NCBI GenBank assembly: GCA_046704825.1
Contig: JBJKRE010000196.1
Span: forward strand, 1 to 9,367
Origin: CAVRTJ01 sp046704825
GTDB taxonomy: Bacteria > Acidobacteriota > UBA4820 > DSQY01
Length of the DNA: 9,367 nt
Direction: 5' to 3'
Under the pieces are notes generated by a model. It did not search any database. It was not told the origin of the DNA and was given only the letters and a program-made list of their open reading frames with translations. Positions 1-5,545 of this stretch are shown piece after piece. Numbering within the stretch: the first letter of the stretch is position 1; each line of letters begins with the position of its first letter. Made by a program: the position numbers and the translations under genes.

Positions 1-846
1 ACCACGCCCTCGGGCGCCGTGACTGTCGAGGTGGGCGACAAGGCCGCGCTGGGCGCGGGCGTCTACGTGCGTGCCGACGGCGCGGACTTCCTGCTGCCCT
101 CCGGCATGGAGAGCCTCCTGCTCAAGCCGTCCTCGCGATTCAGACTGCGCGAACTGCTCCCCGTCGGCACCCAGGAGATCAGCGCCTTCACCATGACGCG
201 CAAGGACGGTCCACCCCTGGCCTTCGCCCGTAACGACAACGGGTTCTGGAACCTGTCGAAGCCCTACGTGGACTGGGGATCGTCGGACAAGCTCCAGGAC
301 GCCCTGGACGACGTCAGCCTCTGCCCGGTCTTCCATTTCGTGGAAGGGGACACCGGGGACCTGTCCAAGTTCGGACTCCGGCCGGCCCTGACCGAGATGC
401 ACCTCACGCTCGCAGGCGGCGGAAAGGTTGAGGTTCGCCTGGGCGCCCCAGTGCCGGGCTCAAAGCCTGAGGACAAGCTGGTCTATGCGTGGGCTTCGGA
501 CCGGCCCTCGGTCATGGAGGTTTCCTTGAACTCCCTGAAGAACCTGGAGAAGGCACCGGACACGTTCCGGTCCATGGCGTGCTTCAGGCACGGCCTCTAC
601 AGCGCGGATTCTATCGACGTCCAGGGGCGGTATCACGTCCGGATTGTGAGGGACGCCAAGAAGGGCTGGCGCTTCGCCGATCCGGCGCACCCTCCCCAGG
701 GGGCGGACGCCCCGGCCCTGGCCGCGGGCATCGCCGACCTCAGCGGCGCGAGCGCCGTCCCCTTCGAGGGCAGCCCGCCGCCTGGCCTCGACGCACCGGT
801 CATGACCGTGACTCTCAAAGGCAAGGATTTTACGGAAACGCTGTAA
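1..846 (+). CDS. DUF4340 domain-containing protein, 5'-partial, ending at a suspect in-frame TAA
   Basis: The reading frame is open from base 1, so the true start lies upstream; GTG at 19 is only an internal codon. About 281 residues are visible. The sequence has the repeating layout of DUF4340 (PF14238) proteins: short beta units of the type VEVGDKAALGAGVYVR, then VEVRLGAPV followed by LVYAW and a short helix, then TVTLKGKDFTETL. DUF4340 proteins are poorly characterised; they are often encoded beside Gld-type ABC transporter genes and are thought to be envelope-associated. No ABC genes fall inside this window. The TAA at 844-846 cuts the last beta repeat in the middle, and the same frame continues with family-like sequence to 987 (see next entry). 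Family recognition rests on the repeat pattern by eye. The role is unknown. Confidence 0.72.
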   Translation, partial: TTPSGAVTVEVGDKAALGAGVYVRADGADFLLPSGMESLLLKPSSRFRLRELLPVGTQEISAFTMTRKDGPPLAFARNDNGFWNLSKPYVDWGSSDKLQDALDDVSLCPVFHFVEGDTGDLSKFGLRPALTEMHLTLAGGGKVEVRLGAPVPGSKPEDKLVYAWASDRPSVMEVSLNSLKNLEKAPDTFRSMACFRHGLYSADSIDVQGRYHVRIVRDAKKGWRFADPAHPPQGADAPALAAGIADLSGASAVPFEGSPPPGLDAPVMTVTLKGKDFTETL

Positions 847-987
847 ATAGGGGACGAGGTGGGCGGCTCCCGCTACGTCCTGCCCGGTGGCCGGAAGACG
901 GCCCTCATCCTGGACAAGGACGCCTGGCGGCGCGTCCGGGCCGCCCTGGAGCTGGTCGCCGGTCAGACCGGAGGGAAAAAGCCGTGA
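847..987 (+). pseudogene. In-frame C-terminal remainder of the DUF4340 gene after the premature TAA
   Basis: The 46 codons after the TAA, in the same frame, read IGDEVGGSRYVLPG, then RKTALILDKDAWRRVRAA, and finish in GGKKP before TGA (985-987). This completes the third DUF4340-type repeat (IG..V, short strand, KTALILDK, then a helix), matching the two earlier units that run RLGAPV...LVYAW...VMEVSLNSL and VGDKAAL...VYVR...FLLPS. The TGA overlaps the GTG of the DUF2752 gene, the arrangement expected of a coupled gene pair. The simplest reading is that the original gene ran to 987 and that 844-846 is a one-base change from AAA, GAA or CAA, or a sequencing error. Whether a shortened protein still works cannot be judged from sequence. 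The bases are as GC-rich and coding-like as the flanks, so any decay would be recent. Confidence 0.62.
970..975 (+). promoter_or_regulatory. Shine-Dalgarno site for the DUF2752 gene
   Basis: GGAGGG lies 8 nt before the GTG at 984, a near-ideal ribosome binding site. It decides the start of the DUF2752 gene and places it directly against the TGA of the DUF4340 frame. Confidence 0.7.
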
Positions 988-1400
988 GGTTCCGCTTCAC
1001 GCGGCGTGCTCAGGCCCCCAGGCCCCCCGCCTGGATATTCGTCGGCCTCGGCATGGCTTCGGCGGCGGTGGTCTTCGGGTGCCTCTCGTTCGTACCCGAG
1101 AAGTACTGGCCCCCGTGCGGGTTCCACCTGATGACCGGCCACCCCTGCCCCACGTGCGGAGCCACGCGGGCCACCTACGACCTGGTCCGGGCGCACTGGG
1201 AAACGGCCCTGAAAACCAACCCGTTCTTCACCCTGGTCATTTGGGCGCTTCTGCTCTGGGTCGCGGTCGGGGCGCTGGCCTGGATCGCGGGGCGGAGCTT
1301 CACCATCCACGTGTCCCAGAAGGAGGAGAAGTGGTGGTGGTTGTTCCTGCTCGCCGCCTTTCTCGTCAACTGGGCGTACCTCTGGATGGCGGGAATCTGA
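984..1400 (+). CDS. DUF2752 family small membrane protein
   Basis: This encodes a 138-residue protein. It carries the DUF2752 (PF10825) hallmark CPTCGATR at residues 55-62, preceded by a further Cys at 45 and a short TGHP turn. Three hydrophobic segments are visible at about 16-37, 81-102 and 117-135, the last containing a Trp-rich stretch at its start, so it should sit in the inner membrane. The CxxC pair suggests metal binding or redox chemistry, but no function is established for the family. The GTG start is chosen because of the GGAGGG site 8 nt upstream and the 4-bp overlap (GTGA) with the TGA of the DUF4340 frame, which implies translational coupling with that gene. The family call is confident; the role is unknown. 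Confidence 0.85.
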   Translation: MRFRFTRRAQAPRPPAWIFVGLGMASAAVVFGCLSFVPEKYWPPCGFHLMTGHPCPTCGATRATYDLVRAHWETALKTNPFFTLVIWALLLWVAVGALAWIAGRSFTIHVSQKEEKWWWLFLLAAFLVNWAYLWMAGI

Positions 1401-1500
1401 GCCGCGGCGCGCGGGCCCGTGATCCCCACGGTTCCCCGGAGACGGCCGCAGTCCGGCTTTTCAGGCCCCGTAGCCGCCGTCTTCTGGCCCCCGCCCCGGG

Positions 1501-1522
1501 CAGCGTGTACAATTGTACGCTG
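1501..1522 (+). promoter_or_regulatory. AT-rich palindrome with -10-like box upstream of hldA (candidate promoter/operator)
   Basis: A perfect 12-bp palindrome GTACAATTGTAC occupies 1507-1518. In another register CAGCGT (1501-1506) pairs with ACGCTG (1517-1522), giving a 9-bp stem (two G-T wobbles) with a CAAT loop. It is a distinct AT island in GC-rich surroundings, and TACAAT at 1508-1513 matches a sigma-70 -10 box at five of six positions. No good -35 hexamer is visible 16-19 bp upstream (that region reads TTCTGGCCC), so the promoter would need an activator or another sigma factor. The palindrome could equally be an operator. Start of transcription would fall near 1520. Confidence 0.4.
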
Positions 1523-1546
1523 CGGACCGGAACCGTCCCGGTCCGC
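1522..1546 (+). promoter_or_regulatory. Perfect 9-bp hairpin in the hldA leader
   Basis: GCGGACCGG (1522-1530) and CCGGTCCGC (1538-1546) are exact reverse complements with a 7-nt loop (AACCGTC). No T-tract follows, so this is not a standard Rho-independent terminator. The stem ends 3 nt before the GGGAG ribosome site. If transcription starts near 1520, the hairpin would form the extreme 5' end of the mRNA, which could protect the message or tune ribosome access. The structure is seen in the sequence; its role is inference. Confidence 0.5.
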
Positions 1547-1548
1547 GC

Positions 1549-1553
1549 GGGAG
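1549..1553 (+). promoter_or_regulatory. Ribosome binding site of hldA
   Basis: GGGAG precedes the ATG at 1563 by 9 nt and supports that start over the longer open frame, which extends back to 1419 through the palindrome and hairpin. An ATG at 1558 in another frame reaches a stop after two codons (ATG TCA TGA, overlapping the true start). Confidence 0.5.
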
Positions 1554-1562
1554 CGTGATGTC

Positions 1563-2555
1563 ATGAGCGAAAACACCTGCGCCGGCACGATCCGGATTCC
1601 CGACTGGCGATCTTCGCGGGTCGTCGTGCTGGGGGACCTGATCCTGGACCGCTTCGTCTACGGCCACGTTCACAGGATATCTCCCGAAGCGCCCATACCG
1701 GTCGTGGAAGTGACCGACGAACTGGTCCTGCCGGGAGGCGCGGCGAACGTGGCGCGCAACGTGTGCGCCCTGGGTGGGAAGGTCGTCCTCCTTGGCGTGA
1801 CGGGCGACGACGAGAGCGGGACGATGCTGCGGCGGGTCGTGGAGGCAGACGGCGTGGACGCGGGGGGCATCGAGAGCGTGCCCGGACGCCCTACCACCGT
1901 GAAGACCCGGATCGTGGCCCACCGGCAGCAGGTGGTCAGGGTCGACCGGGAGAACAAGGACCACGTGCCGGCCGAGGCGCGTAGCCGCCTGCTCGCGACC
2001 CTCCAGCCGCTCCTCGCCGACTGCGGTGCGCTGGTCGTCTCGGACTACGCCAAGGGCGTGCTGGCCCCCGACTTTCTGGCGGACATCGGGCGCGCCGCGC
2101 GCCGGGCCGGCGTGCCCTACGTGGTGGATCCCAAGCCCGTGCACTTCCCCTATCCGGGCGCCACCGTCGTAACGCCCAACCGGGACGAGGCGGCGGGTTT
2201 CTTCGGACGTCCCTTCACCATCGGCGAACTCGGCCGGCTTGCGCCCGAGCTCATGGCCGGTACGGACTGGCGCGCCATCCTCTTCACCCTGGGGCCGGAC
2301 GGCATGGTCCTGGCCGAGCGCGACGCCGAACTCGAGAGGATCCCCGCCCGCGTGAGGGAAGTGTTCGACGTCACCGGCGCGGGGGACACGGTGGTCGCCG
2401 CCCTGAGCCTGGCTCTCGCCGCCGGTTCGCCGCTGCGGACGGCCAGCGCGCTTGCCAACCTGGCCGCCGGCATCGTGGTGGGAAAGGTCGGAACGGCGGT
2501 CTGCAGTTCGGAAGAACTGGAGGAAGCGCTCGCGGAAGGCGGACATGGCCCCTGA
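1563..2555 (+). CDS. hldA: D-glycero-beta-D-manno-heptose-7-phosphate kinase (single-domain HldA/RfaE1 type)
   Basis: This 330-residue PfkB/ribokinase-fold kinase should phosphorylate heptose 7-phosphate at C1, a cytosolic step in making ADP-heptose for the LPS inner core. The RfaE-specific motif RISPEAPIPVVEV is at 38-50, preceded by GDLILDRFVYG at 24-34. The sugar-binding GGAANVARNV is at 58-67, VSDYAKGVL at 159-167, VVDPKP at 187-192 and TPNRDEA at 204-210. The anion-hole/catalytic motif VTGAGDT is at 270-276, with Asp275 as the expected base. The length fits domain 1 alone; the cytidylyltransferase half found in bifunctional HldE is absent, so a separate RfaE2/HldC-like enzyme is expected elsewhere. 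It heads an operon, overlaps the next gene by 11 bp, and follows a structured leader. The longer open frame back to 1419 is not family-like, so ATG 1563 is preferred. Other PfkB sugar kinases are possible but less likely given the RISPEAP motif. Confidence 0.9.
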   Translation: MSENTCAGTIRIPDWRSSRVVVLGDLILDRFVYGHVHRISPEAPIPVVEVTDELVLPGGAANVARNVCALGGKVVLLGVTGDDESGTMLRRVVEADGVDAGGIESVPGRPTTVKTRIVAHRQQVVRVDRENKDHVPAEARSRLLATLQPLLADCGALVVSDYAKGVLAPDFLADIGRAARRAGVPYVVDPKPVHFPYPGATVVTPNRDEAAGFFGRPFTIGELGRLAPELMAGTDWRAILFTLGPDGMVLAERDAELERIPARVREVFDVTGAGDTVVAALSLALAAGSPLRTASALANLAAGIVVGKVGTAVCSSEELEEALAEGGHGP

Positions 2556-3324
2556 CACACCGCACGGCCTTCCCGATCCCGGCAGGCGGGAGGGCGCGCT
2601 CGTCGCACAGATGTTCAACGCCATCGCGCCGACCTACGATCTCCTCAACCACCTGCTGTCCCTGAACGTCGACCGGTACTGGAGGCGCGCCGCCATCCGG
2701 ACCCTGGATCCCCAGCCGGGCCGCCTCTACCTCGATCTCTGCACCGGAACGGGTGACCTCGCGCTCGCGCTCCTCCGGAAGGCCGAGGCCCGGGTCCTGG
2801 GGGTGGACTTCAGCCGGGGCATGATGCTCCTGGCCAGACAGAAGGCCGGGGACGAGCCGAGGCTCGGGCTCGCCCAGGGCGACGCGCTTGGCCTTCCGCT
2901 CAGCGACGCCAGCGTCGACGGCCTGATGGTGGCCTTCGGCGTGCGCAACTTCGAGGACCTCGACGCGGGCTTCAGGGAGATGGCGCGCGTCCTCAAGCAG
3001 GGTGCGAAGGGCGTGATACTGGAATTCAGCGAGCCCCGCGGGCGGCTCTTCGGCGCCGTCTTCCGCCTCTACTTCCGAAGGATCCTGCCCGTCCTGGGGC
3101 GGGTCATCAGCCCCTCCAGCGGCGCCTACAACTACCTGCCGGCTTCGGTCAGCCGTTTTCCCGACGCGCAGGGGCTCAGGGACCGCTTCGAGGCGGCCGG
3201 CCTGCGCGTCCGGTCCCAGCGGCCGTTGACCGGCGGAATCGCCACGCTGCACCTCGTGGAAAAGTCCGGCGAGGCCGGCGGCGGAGCCCCCCCCGCGACG
3301 GGCTCGGAATCGGGGGCCCCATGA
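2545..3324 (+). CDS. ubiE: Demethylmenaquinone / ubiquinone C-methyltransferase (MenG/UbiE)
   Basis: This 259-residue class I SAM-dependent methyltransferase catalyses the C-methylation step of quinone synthesis at the membrane surface. Family motifs are present in order: MFNAIAPTYDLLNHLLSLN at 23-41, the SAM-binding DLCTGTGDLAL at 64-74, the acidic strand-2 end GVDFS at 86-90, FGVRNFEDL at 131-139, and ARVLKQGAKGVILEFSEP at 147-164. The C-terminal part YNYLPASVSRFPDAQGL at 195-211 and GGIATLHLVEK at 230-240 are also typical. The last 19 residues are a Gly/Ala/Pro/Ser-rich tail beyond the usual end of the family. ATG 2545 lies inside hldA (11-bp overlap) behind GGAAGG, and the stop overlaps ruvX as ATGA. 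Sequence alone does not tell menaquinone from ubiquinone substrate, so menG is an equally fair symbol. Confidence 0.93.
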   Translation: MAPDTPHGLPDPGRREGALVAQMFNAIAPTYDLLNHLLSLNVDRYWRRAAIRTLDPQPGRLYLDLCTGTGDLALALLRKAEARVLGVDFSRGMMLLARQKAGDEPRLGLAQGDALGLPLSDASVDGLMVAFGVRNFEDLDAGFREMARVLKQGAKGVILEFSEPRGRLFGAVFRLYFRRILPVLGRVISPSSGAYNYLPASVSRFPDAQGLRDRFEAAGLRVRSQRPLTGGIATLHLVEKSGEAGGGAPPATGSESGAP

Positions 3325-3740
3325 GCCGCACCATGGCCGTAGACTGGGGTAAGCGCCGCGTGGGGCTCGCCGTGTCGGACGAGACCCGGACGCTGGCCAG
3401 GTCGCTGGACACGCTCGAGGTGGAGTCGGCGCGGGACGCCGTGGACCGGGTGGCGAGACTGGCCGCCGACCACGAAGTGGACACGCTCGTCGTCGGCGAT
3501 CCCGTCCACATGAGCGGCCGGCAGAGCGAGGGCGGCCGGGAGGTGCGCCGCTTCACCGCCATGCTCGAAAAGAGGCTGCCGGGGGTGCGGTTCGTCCTGT
3601 GGGACGAGCGGCTGACCAGCCACGAGGCCGCGGCGATCCTGCGCGAGCGGGGCGAGCGGCGGAAGGGGCGGCGAAAGGGCCGCCTGGACCAGGTGGCCGC
3701 GGCCGTGCTCCTGCAGAGCTATCTCGATTCGGCGAGGTAA
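3321..3740 (+). CDS. ruvX: RuvX/YqgF family putative pre-16S rRNA nuclease / Holliday junction resolvase-like
   Basis: This encodes a 139-residue RNase H-fold protein. It has the N-terminal AVDWGKRRVGLAVSD block at 6-20 with Asp8 as first metal ligand, a second block VVGDPVHMSGRQSE at 57-70, DERLTS at 95-100 and the C-terminal LDQVAAAVLLQSYLD at 122-136 with Asp123. These supply the expected acidic metal-binding residues. The second block departs from the usual VGLPLxMDG pattern by having Asp in place of Leu60. YqgF is implicated in processing the 16S rRNA 5' end in E. coli, and resolvase activity has been reported for some members. A basic RRKGRRKGR stretch at 113-121 could aid nucleic acid binding. 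It overlaps menG by 4 bp; a second ATG at 3333 would leave only three residues before Asp8 and is less likely. Confidence 0.92.
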   Translation: MSRTMAVDWGKRRVGLAVSDETRTLARSLDTLEVESARDAVDRVARLAADHEVDTLVVGDPVHMSGRQSEGGREVRRFTAMLEKRLPGVRFVLWDERLTSHEAAAILRERGERRKGRRKGRLDQVAAAVLLQSYLDSAR

Positions 3741-3742
3741 CG

Positions 3743-4777
3743 ATGAAGGTCAGGCGTGCGCTGCTCATTCCCGTCATCGCCGGTATCGTGACGCTCGGGG
3801 CGTGCGCGGCCCTTCTGGGCTGGGACTGGAACACGCCCTACAAGGAAACCCCGGGGCGGGTCACGGTGACGATCCCCAAGGGCATGCGCGCCGGGGAGGT
3901 CATCGAGACCCTGAGCGCGAAGGGCCTCGTCAGGAGCCGCCTTTCCTTCAAGCTGGCCTTCGCGGTCTTCGGGCGTCCGCGAAGGATCATGGCCGGCACC
4001 TACAGCTTCGACGGGCCCGAGTCCCCCCTCGCGATCATCGACAAGTTGAACAGGGGGGAGGTCGTCCTGACCAAGGTGACCATCCCTGAGGGGCTCCGCG
4101 ACGAGGAGATCGCGAAAATCCTTGCCGAAGCGGGACTCGGGAAGGAGGCCGCCTTCCTGAAGGCCATGAACGACCCGGCGCCGATCCGCGACCTGGACCC
4201 CGGCGCCCGCAACCTGGAAGGCTACCTCTTCCCCGAGACCTACCTCGTGGATCCGGGCTTGGATGAGGAGACGATCGTCCGCGTCCTCGTCGACGGCTTC
4301 AGGGAGTGGTGGACGCGCACCGGCAAGCCTTCGGGGACGTCTCTCTCGCCCCACGACGTCGTCACGCTCGCTTCCCTCGTGGAGAAGGAGACGGGCGCAC
4401 CGCAGGAACGGGGCCTCATCGCGGGCGTATTCCTGAACCGGCTGAGATCGGGTATGCCCCTGCAGACCGATCCCACGGTCATCTTCGCAGAGGTTCTCGC
4501 AGGGCGGTACAGGGGCCGCCTCACGCGCAAGGACCTGGAGTTCCAGAGCCCCTACAACACCTACCTGCATCCAGGACTGCCTCCCGGGCCCATCTGCAAT
4601 CCGGGCCGAGCCTCCCTGGACGCGGTCATCCGCCCGACGCCGTCCCGCTACCTCTACTTCGTCAGCAGGAACAACGGCACGCACCAGTTCTCCCGGACGC
4701 TCGCCGAGCACAACCACTGGGTGTCCGTCTACCAGCGCAACGGCCGCAGCGGGCCCGGCGGCGGGAAGAAACGATGA
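3743..4777 (+). CDS. mltG: Endolytic murein transglycosylase MltG (YceG)
   Basis: This 344-residue protein is anchored by a hydrophobic N-terminal segment at about 6-26 with a short basic cytoplasmic start (MKVRR). The bulk lies in the periplasm, where MltG cleaves nascent glycan strands and so sets strand length. A LysM-like region covers about 40-115 (VTVTIPKGMRAGEVIETL and VTIPEGLRDEEIAKIL). The YceG catalytic region follows: NLEGYLFPETY at 157-167, ASLVEKETG at 210-218 with the conserved catalytic Glu, VFLNRLRSGMPLQTDPTVI at 229-247, SPYNTYLHPGLPPGPICNPG at 269-288 and YLYFVSRNNGTHQFS at 303-317. Length is normal. It starts 2 bp after ruvX with GAGG 5 nt upstream and overlaps trmJ as ATGA. 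LGAC at 18-21 resembles a lipobox. Confidence 0.95.
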   Translation: MKVRRALLIPVIAGIVTLGACAALLGWDWNTPYKETPGRVTVTIPKGMRAGEVIETLSAKGLVRSRLSFKLAFAVFGRPRRIMAGTYSFDGPESPLAIIDKLNRGEVVLTKVTIPEGLRDEEIAKILAEAGLGKEAAFLKAMNDPAPIRDLDPGARNLEGYLFPETYLVDPGLDEETIVRVLVDGFREWWTRTGKPSGTSLSPHDVVTLASLVEKETGAPQERGLIAGVFLNRLRSGMPLQTDPTVIFAEVLAGRYRGRLTRKDLEFQSPYNTYLHPGLPPGPICNPGRASLDAVIRPTPSRYLYFVSRNNGTHQFSRTLAEHNHWVSVYQRNGRSGPGGGKKR

Positions 4778-5523
4778 GCGAGGACCTTCGTTTCGTGCTC
4801 GTCCGGTCCCGGTCACCCGGCAACGTGGGGTCCGTCGCCCGGGCCATGAAGAACTTCGGCTTCGACGACCTCTGCCTCGTGGATCCCCGGCTCAACCGGG
4901 ATCACGACCTGCCCGGATCGGAGCCCTACTTCGAGCGCGAGGCGCGCCGCCTGGCCTGGCACGCCTCGGACGTATTCGACCGGGCGGACAGGGTCGCGAG
5001 CCTCGAAGAGGCGGTCGCGGACTGCGGACTCGTCCTCGCCACCGCCCCCAGGGCCTACCGCGGTGTGAGGGCCATGCCCCCCGAGGAGGGCGCCGAACGG
5101 CTGGCCGAGGCCTTTGGGGAGGGGCCCGCGCTGGTGTTCGGCTCGGAGTCTTCGGGACTCACGCTCGAGGAGATCGCCTGCTGTTCAGGCGTGGTGGTGA
5201 TCCCCACCGATCCCGCCTACCGCGACCTCAACCTGGCCCAGAGCGCCGTCCTCATGGCCTACCTGGTCTTTCGCCGCGCCCGTCGGGCCCCGGCGCCACA
5301 ACGGCCCGAGACCCCGCGGCACCGGGATCTTGAGGGACTTGCGGACATGCTCCTGGGCCTCGCGGACGAGGCGGAGTACCTGCGGGGCGACAGGGACCCC
5401 ATGGCGCGGGAACTCAGGGCCATGCTCCACCGTTGGGCTTTGACACGGCGGGACACGGAACTCCTCCGGAGCTTCGTGCGGCGCATCCGGCCCCGGCTGT
5501 CGGCCAGGGGGTCCGATTCCTAG
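4774..5523 (+). CDS. trmJ: tRNA (cytidine/uridine-2'-O-)-methyltransferase TrmJ-like (SpoU/SPOUT family)
   Basis: This 249-residue SPOUT methyltransferase has the three SpoU motifs in order: PGNVGSVARAMKNFGF at 15-30 (RNA-binding and catalytic Asn/Arg), LVFGSESSGLT at 120-130 (SAM-knot), and IPTDPAYRDLNLAQSAVLMA at 143-162. The C-terminal extension with RRDTELLRSFVRRI at 225-238 is typical of TrmJ, which 2'-O-methylates position 32 in the tRNA anticodon loop. In motif 3 the usual Ser/Asn-Leu-Asn is Asp-Leu-Asn, and the Glu common after MAY/VSY is replaced by Leu-Val; this is a mild departure. GGGAAG is placed 5 nt before the ATG. It is the last gene of the plus-strand operon, converging on the pmbA-like gene. 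Another TrmH-group rRNA/tRNA methyltransferase is possible. Confidence 0.88.
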   Translation: MSEDLRFVLVRSRSPGNVGSVARAMKNFGFDDLCLVDPRLNRDHDLPGSEPYFEREARRLAWHASDVFDRADRVASLEEAVADCGLVLATAPRAYRGVRAMPPEEGAERLAEAFGEGPALVFGSESSGLTLEEIACCSGVVVIPTDPAYRDLNLAQSAVLMAYLVFRRARRAPAPQRPETPRHRDLEGLADMLLGLADEAEYLRGDRDPMARELRAMLHRWALTRRDTELLRSFVRRIRPRLSARGSDS

Positions 5524-5524
5524 A

Positions 5525-5541
5525 CGCCTCGCTTCGGGGCG
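5525..5541. terminator. Short hairpin between convergent genes (possible two-way terminator)
   Basis: CGCCTCG (5525-5531) can pair with CGGGGCG (5535-5541) across a CTT loop, seven pairs with one G-T wobble on the plus-strand transcript. It sits in the 22-bp gap between the trmJ stop and the pmbA-like stop. No T-tract follows on either strand, so intrinsic termination is doubtful. It may only block processive decay or slow polymerase. Confidence 0.3.
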
Positions 5542-5545
5542 GCGG

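Noticed and set aside
489..983. Upstream extension of the DUF2752 frame back to 489
   Set aside because: The extension overlaps DUF4340 coding sequence and is Arg/Gly/Pro-rich; the GTG at 984 has a strong Shine-Dalgarno site and gives the family-length protein.
1436..1461. Possible terminator after the DUF2752 gene (CCGGA/TCCGG stem then TTTT)
   Set aside because: The stem is only 5 bp with an 11-nt loop and four Ts. A second 7-bp inverted repeat (AGACGGC at 1440-1446 with GCCGTCT at 1476-1482) competes with it and has a 29-nt loop. Neither is convincing.
1461..2624. Long minus-strand open frame opposite hldA (387 codons)
   Set aside because: It is antisense to a clearly recognised kinase, gives Arg/Gly/His-rich sequence with no family motif, and is expected by chance in GC-rich DNA.
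3719..4816. Long minus-strand open frame opposite mltG (365 codons)
   Set aside because: It mirrors the whole mltG gene, whose catalytic motifs are intact; the antisense product shows no recognisable domain.
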